A stretch of 64,000 bases of DNA, from positions 69,897,444-69,961,443 of the forward strand of contig CM055096.1 in NCBI GenBank assembly GCA_029204225.1, written 5' to 3'. A model generated the notes under the pieces. It was given only the letters and a program-made list of their open reading frames with translations, searched no databases and was not told the origin of the DNA. This document shows, piece after piece, positions 22,910-36,500 of the stretch (its first letter is position 1; each line of letters starts with the position of its first letter). Made by a program: the position numbers and the translations under genes. This stretch comes from Diphasiastrum complanatum (taxonomy: Eukaryota; Streptophyta; Lycopodiopsida; Lycopodiales; Lycopodiaceae).

Positions 22910-22952
<43 letters not shown>

Positions 22953-25900
22953 GGGGGGGGGGGGGGGGGGGGGGGTTCCATCTTGACCTACTTTTCGTAA
23001 ATGCTTACATGTGATGTTTAGATTATGGCTCTCTTGTGATTTAGATTGTTATGATCACTTTGATTACCCAAAGGATTTTCTTATCAAGTAATTGCACTAT
23101 AGCTAAAGATAGAGTTGAATTTCACCCAATCTATGTTTCACTTGGGCACTGTGGATGTCACGGGTTTACTTTATATGTATTATGCCATCCTTTATCACTC
23201 TAGTTTAGATCTATGTATTGGCTTTGAATATAATCACAAAGTTTTGATCTTCTTCTATTGATGAAACTTATGTGGCATTGTTGGTTATTGTGAACTATAT
23301 TGTGTGCTCCAAGTTATGTCCTATTCTATTCTCAAGGCATTCCTATACAGTACATCATATATATTTTTGTTACTTTTGCCAATATGTTATGACCATATTC
23401 ATTCCATCTAGCTCTAGTCTTTCCATTTGGCATCTTGCTCGTTGTGTGTATATTTTGGGATCTCTTTCCTTTGCTGCAAACCATGTCATTCATCAACAAA
23501 CGTGCCATATATAGCAGCCATATATATCATCTAGTATTTACTATTGATATTTGTGGATTGTTGAGCTACTATTGGGCCCTAGTTAGGAACTTACACACCT
23601 AGCCTCAACTTGGGCCATGAGAGAATAAATAGGCTCATGAGCATTGCTTAGAGGGAGATTACAGGTTCAGCTCTTATTTAGTTTCTAGCTTTCAATTCGA
23701 TTCTATTCGCAATTCCTTTAGCAGATGGTCATTTTGTTATTCTTTTGATCAACATGCTTACATTTCATCTAAGTTCAACCGTGGTGCCTTTTGGTTTTTT
23801 TATTGTTTTGGTCATAATTTTCTCTATCATTCATGTTCATATCAAGTAGTGTCTTAGTTCTATGGTTGAAAAAAAACCTTGGTTTTCACAGAGCCTATGT
23901 GATATGAATTCGTGTATCATGTCCTTAGTGATATGAATTCGTGTACCATGTCCTTAGTAGACGTATACACTACTTGAAGCTTTTATGAATCGCAGATGAT
24001 AGTGTGTTGCACTTGGTTAATCTTAAAGTAGGATAAGTTGAACTCAATTTCAGCTTGGATGTTATGGTTGAATGCAGCTTTAGCTAAGTGCTCAAAATTC
24101 ACTGTTTTGTTTTTTGAGCAATCTACCTCTACTAGCATTTAGAAAAAAAACTTTCACGAGGTTTTGGCTATCCTAAGTTCTTTGTGTAAGAAAAATTTCA
24201 TGATGGTTTTGATGGCGTGCATGATTGTTATGCATAGAAGAACGTCTTCTTCAATAAAAACAGTGACATTGATAGAAGCAAACTTTTGAAAGGCGCAGGA
24301 TGCAGCCAATTACAACATTTTCAAATGAACTTGTGCTTGTGTCATGTTTTTACGTTGTAGTGTGGAGTTGGTAGCGTCTGTTTTATGATTTTTTTTTTTC
24401 ATTTGGATTGAGTGTAGTCTTCAAAAGCTTCATTTCCACATTCTATCATATGTACCTTGTGTGCAGTACTTTCAAGTCGAGGGGAGAATTATTGTAATTT
24501 TGCTGATGCGAGCAATATATCTGGTTCGGTGAGCTTTCAATATCTCCTAAGTGTAGCCATCATAGTTAGCAACATATTTTCTTTGTACCTTTGTGGTCTC
24601 AAACAAAAGTTCCATAAAACATTTTCAAGTGTAGAGTATTAGTTGATTTCAAAAGAGGCTCACTTTTGGAAAGGCAATGATCAACAAGGTGGTGCTTGCA
24701 GATGGTATTCTTGGAGTGTACATGCTTAGAGTAGGCTATCCTAACATGCATTATAATTTGGTTTCATTATTGTGTAATATATACAATTCGGTCCCACAAT
24801 GAAAACAATCATTTAATTATCGGTGGAGGGGGAGAGGATTATGATGTTGTTAAGGGTCTCAATACAATGTGTGTCACATAAGCTTGAGCCAAGGCGACTC
24901 GTGCTCCAGGCATCTTGGGACCATGTGATGTTCTTTATCAATTCCTCTTAGTAAGCAAGTAGTATTCAGTCATCAATTACAAGAATGCCCTTGACACTTT
25001 GTTTGTAGGATCAGCACACATCATTGTGTGATGCTAACCACCTCGACCTTCAGTAATAGGATAACCGTATTTCAAAACAATGTGACACAAGTCAATAGAT
25101 ATTAGGCATGTGGCCGACGACCTAAGCAACGTACTCATTCAATCAGCAAATTCTCAACACATTCCATTGGTATGATAAGTACCTTTCAAACAACATTCCC
25201 TTATCAAGTTACTTTCGGCAGACGCACCAAATTTGTTAGCGTCTGTGAAGCTAGATGAAGTAGTTACAAATTGAACAAAAATAATATTTTCTAGAAGGGA
25301 CTACTAGTATTAGATGCTATACGGGACACTCAACGTAGTTTATGGAGGGTGCATACAAGCATTTTCTATTAGAGTCAAGTCTAACTCTACCATGACCTTG
25401 GCACAACTAAGGCCATGTTTTGGTGAAGGCCAGTTACTGTAGTGGACATTTGTCCCTAGCTAGGATCGGTGAGTCACAAGCGATGATGATTTGGTGTGAC
25501 TGCCTGACAAGCTGTTAAGGACACGGTGAATTGTGGCCGTTGGGATCCTAGCCGTCAGTGACGACGAGATGCTAGCTGACAAATAGGTGGGGTGATCAAG
25601 TGGGTCATAGGTCTTTGGTGGGGCAAGGTTACATGCTGATTCGAACCAGCTGGTTCAAACCGGCCGATTCATTACGATTCATTCGAATCGGTAGGCCAAG
25701 TTCGAATTGGAAAACGGTTCGAACCTCTCTTTGCTATTTTAAAAAAAAATTGCTTTGGGATGTCAATTTGAGACTGAGAGGGACTCAATTTGTCGAGACT
25801 GAGAGTCGAGACAATGTTTGAGAAGGCTGAAGTCAGAAGATGAGTACATTGTACAGGTTACAACTGTACAAGGGTCTGCTTGCTAAGGAGACTGTGGAGT

Positions 25901-28900
25901 CAGGGTTTAGGAGTATAATTGAGGTGATATGGTAGCTAGGTAGGTTCTGAATCATTGTGCAGAGGACTGAGGAGTATGATCATTCATCATTCAACATTGT
26001 TTCTCATGCAGAAGAAAGAAGTGATGTATAAAAAACCTACACTAATGTGTCTAAATGTTTCAATAGAGGAAGCCAAAAACTTGATCTAGATTCTACATAG
26101 TACACTATAATCCAATATTCGCATATGAAATTCCAAGTAATGTTTGAGCAAATGCTTTTGTAAAATCCACGTGTTTGATAGGCTATCCACATGTTTGATA
26201 GGCTATAGCAATGAAACACAAACCCATCCTGGATTAATCAATACAGTGATACACTTGACCTAAAATTCTGTTGATTCAGAAACAATTGTGATAAGCGGCA
26301 AGCCACAGTCATTATGTCTACAAAGTAGTTTGGAATATCAAAATGGCAAATGGCAAATACATAAATCTTAAAATCAAAATTGTAAAACCTTCAACATAAT
26401 ATTGATATTAGTTAATCGACATTCCATGATATCAGTCTATTGTCTACAAAGTTCAGAATCCATAATACTCATAAGTCCAGTGCCTGTTGTGGTCTCCTCT
26501 CGAGTGTCAGCGACCAAATCCTCATTAGAGGCAGAGGTATGATGCCCCTCATCCTCATCCCCGCTCTCCTCGGACTCCTCCTCCACATCTTCCTCCTCCT
26601 CTAAGGACTTTGACCTTGACGATGCCTCAACCTAAGACTCGTCATTAGGGCTATGAGCACGAGAGCTCGTACCCTCTCCTACCATCCTCCTGCGCTTTGC
26701 TCGAGACAAGGAGGGACAAACGTATTACTGCCCACAAATTACAATAATAAGTTCGAAAATGCACGTCAAGACAAGTGACAAGCCTAAAGCATGCATGATG
26801 CAACGTCAACCGAGCAGTAAGGGCTAAATCCTAATTTCTCACCTACCCTCTGCATGGCCTCCTCATGGAGGAAGCGTACATGTCCTCCTTTGCCTGGTCT
26901 CTTGGTGGCAAGTCTGGAACCTTTGCCACATCGATCTCATCCGGATTAACCCATGCACATGTCACAATGCACATTGAAATCAAGACAGAATCTGGAGGGC
27001 CGACAAAAGTCAATACTTAACTTAGAACTGTACATGCTACTATCTAGTATCTAGGATCACATGTTAGAAATTATAATTTCTGGCTGGCTTGGATAGGCTC
27101 TGTGGTGGTCTGGAGTCTAGCCCTCTCTCTGGGCCTCAACCTCAAAGGGTCAGCTTCGTTCGGTGCACTAGAAGTGAGTATTGTGTCAGGAGCATGCATG
27201 CAAGGGGCAATCTCGTACCCCCTCAAACATAACAAATGTGCCTTGATGCGTGTGGGCCCTCCCATGTAACTGACGTGACAATATATGCGAGTCCATCTCT
27301 TCGTGCCCGATGTGCCATAGGCCGTAGCGATGGTAACGTGATCCCACAGGGGATCAGTTATGATCAAAATCTCAGGTGTTGAATCAATGAAGCATAAAAG
27401 ACAGCAATAGACTAAAGCCCTACAAGCAATAGACAAGACAATAGGTTCTCCCACGAAGAGCCCAAGTAATACCAATCATTAATCTGAAAAATGAGTGTAC
27501 AAATGCCCCTATAAATACCCTACCAATGAACCCTAAAATAGGAATTCAAAAGTCAAGGGAGACAAAATGTGGAGGGAAAATAGTGCGGCCCTCATACGGG
27601 CCCCCACTCCACATATAACCATATAATAAGGGCCCAAGGCCAGTCAATGTCATAAAAAAGGACCCAGTGCGGGTCATAAGCATATAAAAAGGCTCTGGGG
27701 CCTGTACATGACTAATATAAAATGCGTAACCAGAAATATACATAACCAACAGTAGATGTAAAGAGGCTTGCGGAATATATGCAGAGTAGCCCAGTAGGCC
27801 TGTATCTTGTAGTCCATAACTGGATCCCTGTCCCTCGGAATGGTGGCCTCCCCTCTCTCTTTGTCTTTCTCTGATGATAGATCTCTCTAGACTCTCTCCC
27901 TCGACTCTCTCTATCCTAATCTAATTTCTAGAATCTAGTATCTATGCTTAAAGCCCTAAGTTCTAGCCCTGAACCACCAAGATCCAACTTCCAACTATTA
28001 ACTAAATGGATTATGGTAGCCACTAACTAGTAACTACTAACCACTAAAAAGGATCAATGCTTGCCAAATCCAACCACTAAGTACCCACACACAATGCCCA
28101 TACTCAACCCCATCAGTCAAGATCTACCATCTATGATCTCACATATCAAAATCAAGCTATCAATGGTGATTCATCATTCTTGATTCTTGAATGATCAATG
28201 ATCAAGATTCAATGCACAATCATTGAGCTTGAAAGTTGAAATGCACATTGATGTATCATGTTTGCACATAGCACAAAACACAAATATAAAACACCCTAAA
28301 CCCTCAATGAAACCATCATACCATGCCAAAATGCACACTTCCCTCGCGAGTCGCTGAGATGCTTTTTGGTGCAGAGCTAAGCTACATGGTACCACTATCT
28401 ACATGGATGACGACCTCACATATATCCAGGTATAGGAAAGGCGTAAGGCCTTTTAGGTAGCTCGTGAGTCTGGCAAACGAGTCATTTATCGAGATGGACG
28501 AGTGCGCTTTCTTGATAGCGCTCCTAGCAGCTCCCAGTGCTATGGATTTGGGCTGCCCGAAGTTGGGAGCACCCCGGGGCCCCATCCACACCACCTTCAG
28601 ATTGGAGTGTGGAACTATGCGGGCATACATTCATCTTCCACGACAGGGGACCTTGTTGACTTTATCACAGGTAGAGATATATTATTCCTCATGGAGACAC
28701 ACGAGAGCCTGGAGCGAGGACTTCCTTCCTTTCCTGGATATAGATGGGACGCAATATTCCGACGTGAGACTATATCTGCCAATGGTTGAGGTTCAGGTGG
28801 GGTCGCCTACTTGTACATAGAGACTCTCCATTCGAGTATTGGCTTCATCTTACATGACGAGCAGGCCCGCTACATATGGACTCACATCGTGGGTCAAGAT

Positions 28901-30461
28901 ATTGGTTTGGATAGAGATCTTTTTACTGCAGCATGTTACTTTCCACTAGAGTCCTCGTCTTTTGCGGAGGGTATTGGATCTCCATATCAGGACCTCTCAC
29001 CAGATATTATCAGATTCTCAAAGCAGGGGCATATTCTCCTCACAGGGGACTTTAATGCCCGAACATCTTCGAGACAGACAAAGTTCTTCGACACTTTTGA
29101 TCAACTGCGTGTTCGTGCCCTTGACAGTGATATGCTTGGGGTTACCAAGACCTCTACGGACAGTTTGGGACATATTACTTCATATGGTGAGCACGTACTG
29201 TAGTTAGGCACATGAGCTAGCCACATTCAGACAATTATACATGCCACCCTCACAGTGGAGGACATAGTGTCGTTGACTATCTCATGGGGTCACCATCCTT
29301 TGTACCCATAGTCTCTGACTTCCACGTTTTCCCCCCCCACCCTTTTTGATCACTCATTTCTCTCCTAGGATATCGGCCACCTCCCACCCACTCATTCATC
29401 TACACTACCCATGATTACCTGAGCACCCACGTACACATTTGATCCCACTTACATGCCACTGTACCGGCAGTCCTTGGCTTCACTTTTACACTCCTTTCCT
29501 CATGACAGTCCAATCGACACCCAGGCTGCTTTTCTCACCACCTCTCTCCATGGCTTGGGGACATCTTGATTGCTATCCTCCTTTACGCTGATGATGTGGT
29601 ATTGGTCTCACCTACCAGAGAGGGTCTACAACGACAGTTGGATTGCTCGCATGAGTTTTGCACCAGATGGGGCCCAGGGGTGAACATTGGGAAGACTAAG
29701 GTTATGGTCTTCAACACTTCTCGAGCATTCATGCAGCGACAGGAGCTTACTTTGGGTGGACAGGTTCTAGAGGTGGTCCCTTCCTACACATACCTGGGGA
29801 TCCTTTTCTCAGGTTCTACTTTTAGCATGAGACAGGCCGCCACCACTCGACTGGGGAAGGGGCGTGCCTCCCTTGTTCAGCTAGAGAGATTTTGTTTCCG
29901 GAAGTCCATCCAGGATGCTCGCAGTAAGTGTCGCCTCTTTGATACCATTGTCACCCCCACGGCTCTATATGCGGCAAAGGCATGGTGTACAAGTCTTCTT
30001 TCTTCACACTGGGCCAGTCTTTCACAACTACGGACCACTATGCTAGCTCGGTTGATCCGTGCGAAGCCTTTTGTTCCACATGAGGTTCTCTTGGCCAAGT
30101 TTGCAGTTCCACCTATTCAGATCTAGGCAGCTCTTCAGCTCATTACCTATACACAGAGGACACATGCATTACCAGAGATGGACAGACGATACATACAGAT
30201 TGCACTATCCTCCTCACAACGTCTTCATGGTCAGGGCTACAGATTATCATGGTTCTCTCAGGCATCCCACTCCCTACTTGAGTCATTTGGTATCTCCATC
30301 ACAGAGCTTCCCTCAGGCAACCATCAATATATCAGACAATTCCTCTATCGTGCATATCTAGAGCGGACTTGGCGTAACCAGCTAGGGGTTAAGCCAGCTT
30401 TCTACCGGACACATTTCTTGGAGCTGGATGCATTTGGGACCCCGGTCATGCCACGCTACTT

Positions 30462-30536
<75 letters not shown>

Positions 30537-33500
30537 GACTCTACGATATTATATTGCACTTTATTTGCCCTTCGTAACGTTCTAAATGGTTATTTTCTCT
30601 TATGATACCAAACTAATTTAAATGCCTTATCGGACCAAACTTAGAAGCATGCCCCAAAAGGTTTTTTTAAATTTGTGATTTTTTGGTGGGAAAGTTGCTT
30701 CTCATTGAAGGGCTATGATTTGTGCACATGATAAAGATTCGATCCAGCGGTGTGCATCTACAACCATCTGGTGCTTCTAGAAGTGCTGAATCTTCTATAA
30801 AAGAGGAAGTGACTACAACCCTAAGATTCACTCTTTCTGCTTTCCTCCTCTCTTTCTTGCTCTATGACTGCTTGGTTTGCTTCTTTGTTGCTGTTGGCTT
30901 TGCTGGGTGGAGAGGATACCTGTAAACACCAAAGGAAGAGTTATCGTAGGAAGGCTACTGCGACCAAAGGTAAGAAGTCCCCCTCTGTTTGGGCTTTACG
31001 ACTGTTCATTGTTGATGAAATGCCTTTGCTAGCCATGTGGTGATGCAAACAAGCTTACGTGATGGCATGTTTATCATAGATTACCACTTTACTTTTGGAT
31101 ATCTACGGAAGACTCCGTAAGAGGGCGCATTGATAGCTGATTATCTGCTCACAGGTATGGCATAACTTTTTAGATAATGGGATGTGTCTCTTGACAACGA
31201 GTTTGCATGGAATGGTTATGAGCATTTTTGAATGCAAGTTTGGAATAAAAAATGATGGGCGACTGGCTGCTGGCCAGCAGAATCCAGTGCGGCCAGTGGG
31301 CCGTGCCCTCAACAATAAGTTTTGTTGCTAATATGTGAGCACTTTTGTATGTGTGGTCTGAGCATAACTATGCCTTCAATAATGCGAATGTGCGGTTTCT
31401 CTAATATATAGCAACACCGCTATGATATTGCTTGTTGTCTCAGCGAGTAGTTTAGAGTTGTATGGCCGCCCTACGTAGCTATGATCTGTCTCTGCCATAA
31501 ATCGCTGGAGATGGCCGCTCTAAATGCGCCCATCTATCTCTTTATCTGATGATTATGAGTGATAGCACTTTCGGTATGCTTCTGCTTGTGATAATAAGAA
31601 GTGCTCTCTTATGTGTATAAGCATAATACTACAAAGTGTAAAGTAAGCCATGCATATACGATATAGCTTCAAACGGTTGAGTATGATATACTACCTACTG
31701 CTTCGTAGAAGTGCTTATTCTTCAAGCAATACTTGCAACGGTCTAAACGTGCATGACAATAATACTTGCTCTTGATATGAAGGTTGGATTCGTTTGAGTA
31801 GTATATCAATAAAAAGATTGTGAGTTTCTGCCATAAGACTACACTACAATTCCCATCAAACCCTATTCTTGACAATAGTGAAACTACTGTAGCTATTCCC
31901 TTGACTCCAGACACTCCAAAAGCACCGGTTTCTTTCCCTCCATATGCCTTGGTCAAACTTCTTTGGGATGATCAACTCCGTCTATTTGAATACCTTAACA
32001 ATCACAGAGAGCAAATGGCTTCTCATGATTCTCTGCTTCTAGTGGTGCAATTGCATCTTCAGAAGTTGGATACTTCCATTCAAGAACTCAAGAGCAAAGT
32101 TGCAGCTATAAAAAGTGAAGCTTTTTCTGAAATCGCTACTTCAGCTAAAATCTAGCATCTCGAAAATCAGGTGGAACAGCACTATACGGCTGTCCAGCCA
32201 TGGGCAGATGTGCTTAAAGGTTCGTCTACAGTTCCACCTTCACCTTCATCTTCGTTTATCTCAGCCACGTTCACTGAGAGCCGTCTGCGAGAACATAAAG
32301 CTCAGTCAATGTTCATGTTAGAGGTATACCAAACTCTCAAATGCTGTCAAAGAAGCTGAGAAGTTTTTGGAAGGAAATCTTCAACACCATAGCAAAGGTA
32401 TGGAAACCGCCTGGCGACCTAAGGACCTGGATACTGTTGTCATCCGCTTCACATCAGTGTCTCACCGGCGTGAAGTTTTAGGGAAGAGATTCAAATTGCA
32501 GGATACCAAAATATATTTGGACGAAGATCTTACCTTCATCCAAGTTCAAGAACGTAAGAATGCAAGACAAGAAGCTCTATCAACTGGCAAGCAGCTTATC
32601 TATCGTGACGGTATTATCAGACTTGTCGATCGGAAGCCTATAGTTAATGAGAAAAATTCTAAATTAGAGTCTGAGATAGAGAAATGAAGAGATGTCCAGT
32701 TGAACCCAACTTTATCTGATGTACTCGTTTGTCTTATACGCCTTTTGGCATGGAAAAGACGTTAATAAAGCGCTCTCTCTCTCTCTCTCTCAACATGTAT
32801 GTGCAATTGTTGAATAGGGAAGTACCAAAAGCGTTGTTCTGTTTTTAGAATGTCCGGATCATAGAATCCCATTCTGTCCCAAAAGGTAGGAAATTTATTG
32901 TTCTGTACATACTAAATGTTTTCCACTTTTACATACGGAATGTAATAGAAAAATATGAATCTTATTATTTTGGGGGCCCTAAGAACCTAAATAGCAACTA
33001 TTAAACAATACATATTTTCCAGCAAGGGGCGGTGCATTTTGGTGGAGATAGGATGATTGAAATCATGCGACTATGATATGATTTGTCAACTCTTTTTGCA
33101 AGATGGATTGTGATGTTGTTAGGTTCAAATTGTTGGTTTTGTGGGTAGTGTGAACAAGCATGGATTGTTTGGTATACAAATGTCAATTTTTTGATCTTTT
33201 CTTGCAATAGACTGTGTGTGCTTGTATCTTAGGCTAGAGTTAACATATTCCGACCATTTGTTATGCTATGTGGACTTTTACAATCATTTAGGGAAGTACT
33301 CTAGGGGCCGAGTTGCTTGTATCGGCCTCTCCTACACATTTTTTAAGTTTATTGTTTTGAGTCTTGTAGCAACTTTTTGGGGCTTTTGGCTTATAATTTT
33401 GGGGTGGGCCACCAATAAATGGACCTCAGAATCTTCCGTCCTGTGAGCTGACCAGCAAAATGGCCCCCACAGTCTGAATCGTGGCACTCCTCTAAGATAA

Positions 33501-36500
33501 ACTTAGCTTCCTCGGGAGTTACGCATCGTCGATACAACCCTTCTACACCTCGTCTGTATAATGTGCCTCCTATCAGGGTGAATTTTAAAGCTTGCAGATG
33601 TAGCTTCTGGTTTTCTTGAGCTATCATGTGAGTGGGTGTCTCTAACATAGATAGGTAGGTTGCTAATGATGCATACCACTCAGGGATCATGGCAACATCT
33701 ACCTTCAGTAGTTTCCTCAGGTGGTTTGTCTCCCACTCGCTACCAGCCTCGGTTCCTCGTAGTTTACAAATACAGTCATTCATTCCTTTCTGATTGCAAG
33801 GCAAAAATTGTGAGAAAGAGATCCTATTAATTCTAGAATGACCAAGAAGAGAAGCAACTAGAGAGACCATAAATACCACTCTTCAAAAAATGGAGGGTTA
33901 TGCATTCAATTATTGTTTGTATAATTGAAAGTTGCACATTGAGTGGCATTAAAAATGTGACTTTCTTTGGCATAAAATATTGACAAGAGTCTCATGGTCC
34001 TTAAGGGGCTCCATTGTTGTTGAGAACCTCAACATGGAGTGTATTGAAACTAATTTAGGAGTTTCATGTTCTTAGGAATAATGGGCATCAATACTATGGG
34101 CCCCGTCAACCAACTTCGTCTTCTATAAAGAGCACCTTTCTATTATTCTAGCTTTGCTTTGGAATTTTCCTTAATGGTGACAATTGAACCACTATGAGAA
34201 AACAATGTTTCCTCGACTAGTCACATCTGTAAAAGCACCTGCTTGGCTTAAGAATCACACATGGCAACATATTTTGTGTTATCCAATTAGCACGAGATCG
34301 AACAAGTCATAGTAGTTTTTATGGAAACGTTAAATATTATTTCTCGATTACTAATGTTGTGAATTGGGGTTAGGAACAAATGCATTTGAAATTGCATGCC
34401 CAAATTTTCTTATTTGCCAGGGTTACAAGGTATTTGATTCAAATTTTTTTTTAACCAAACACTTGTGCTGAGGCTATCTAGCTTGGCAACAATTGTTATT
34501 TGTGTAAGCTATTTCTCTCTCTTGATCTAATACTTATCTATGTGATAGGGGACAAGAACAAAATCTGGTACATTAATGAAAACATTTACATTTCTTTGGA
34601 GGTGTTATCATTATTGGTTATTGATTTGACAAATGTGAACCATGTTGAGATTCTGGGTTCTTTTTGCTCCTTATCACTTTTGTTTGTTTCACAATATTAG
34701 CAACAATTGCTAAATTTGTTCAAAATGACAGGATAACAAGCTCGTGTACAAGCATTTTGCCACATTGTATTTTATCTTTGTGGTTGATGGGGCAGAGAGT
34801 GAACTAGCAATTCTTGATCTCATCCAAGGTTAGTTGAGCATAGGAAAACCTCACCCAAGGCTTGGTTACCTTGACATTTGTAGTTATGTCAGCCTTTTTC
34901 TCTACTCTCATTTATGTTACTTTTCACATTTCGTTATGAAATATTTGATTTCTCGTGGATTTGGCAGTATTTGTTGAAACACTAGATCGGATTTTCAAGA
35001 ATGTGTGTGAGCTGGACATTGTCTACAATTTTAATAAGGTACTATGGCTTCTCCAAACAAATTTTAATGCTATATTTGTTTGATGGTTCAACTTTCTAAT
35101 TGAGCATTGCACATATGGATAAATGTTTTTTGAGGCATTGATTGTAAAAATGTCCATCTATCTAAGGACCTTCATTGACCTTTTTGAATATTGTCATGTG
35201 CTACTTTAGTTTTTTCCATAATTGCACAACGTTCTGAAATGCATCGGTTTTGAAATGTGAATAGAACACTTGCTCTATGAAATTTTCAAGTGTTGTGCTC
35301 CAAAACATTATACAAAAGCTACTTTTTTGTTTTATTTAATATAATAACTGAAATAAACAGTGTTTCTAGAAAAGTCTAACTTTATAAAATTAACATAACC
35401 ATGAAAAATGAATTCCAAAATGTAATAATCGATTGATTAATGCCTTTTGAGTCCATACTTTAAAGTTTATTATATGTAGCAATCAGTAACTTTCTACTAA
35501 TTTCGTGATTTGTAAATGCAGGATAGGTTTCTACTTACTATTATGTTCAATCCCCTTGATTTTTGCCATGAAAAGAATCTCTCTATAGTAAATAATGACC
35601 TTAAGGCGAGGGCATAGTACCCACGGTTCTTAGAACCGTGGGGTGAACCGTACCACGGTTCATGAACCTGGTATCGTTCATCATAATTAATTAATCAATT
35701 AATTAATGTTTGATAAAAAATGAACTAAAAAAAATAAAAAATTAATTAATCAATTATTAACTACACAGTTCACCACGGTTTTGGCAAAAAAATTATGAGA
35801 ACCGTACGGTTCTCAGAACCGGGGTGAACTGTCCACGGTTCATTAATTCTATGGGCGAGGGTTGCATTTATGTATGAAATGATTGTTAGACTTTTTATTG
35901 TATCGACATTAAACCTAAGGCTCATTGGCTGCAATCTATTTGGATCTTAAGGATCTTAAGAAAATGAATTGGGCCGATGAGCTGATTGGGCAAAAGTTTA
36001 TGTCTTGGAACAAGGCTCAAGGCAAAAGAGGAGCTACCTACTTATGAAAGAGTGCTGAGAGTTTCAATACTTGATTGAGAACATGTGATCATTCTCCTTT
36101 GCGCTAACATCATTCTCCTTTTGGTCTAAAACCACGAAGCTACCAACAAATTATGGAAAACCCAAATAGGAGAAAAGTTGCATTCTGTTAGCCATCTCAA
36201 ATTTCTAGAACGAAAAATTTTGTTTGTGGGAGAAAGGCAAGGAGAGGGAGAGGGAGATGGAGTGAAAAGAAGGGTCGAGAGAACAGAGGAAGATGAGTGA
36301 ATTTTGAATCTAGATGATAGAGAGAGGTTCGAACGTAGAACTTAGGAGAGAGGAGACAAGAGAGGGAGGCTAGACTTAGGAGAGTCGATTTCATTACCAG
36401 TTGTACTATTGCCTTGGTAAAAGTAAATGTTGTTTGGATGTAAAAGTAATGCTATCTGGATGTTAAAATTCTTATGTGTATTGCTTATCATTTGTTTGTT

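Larger units (their letters stand above)
21200..22950 (-). mobile_element. ORF1-only LINE derivative between two (TC)n tracts
   Basis: Minus-strand order: (CT)n at about 22910-22950, a GA/G-rich 5' leader, ORF1 (22418-21375), a short 3' untranslated region, hairpin tail and (TC)n. ORF2 is absent between ORF1 and the tail. The element sits head to tail with the 5'-truncated ORF2 copy at 21128. A second ORF1-only copy at 31.8-32.8 kb has the same architecture, which argues against a unique deletion. Confidence 0.6.
28374..30462 (+). mobile_element. LINE copy: ORF1 end, endonuclease and part of reverse transcriptase
   Basis: Starts in ORF1 with [13 protein letters not shown] (near 28395), then an in-frame stop, [19 protein letters not shown], and runs directly into the endonuclease without a stop. 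The linker reads QCYGFGLP where the copy at 38220 has SQ-stop-GFGAP. Reverse transcriptase resumes at 29566 after an internal deletion and ends abruptly in a (CT)n tract. It lies in sense orientation within the 10-kb AP-3 sigma intron. Confidence 0.8.

Noticed and set aside
22397-22981. Pro/Ser/Leu-rich minus frame through (CT)n and poly-C
   Set aside because: Entirely low-complexity and lies in the LINE 5' leader repeats.
27071-27475. Whole 134-codon minus frame as an intact gene
   Set aside because: Only its BED-finger part is recognisable; the transposase core is deleted, so it is treated as an hAT remnant.
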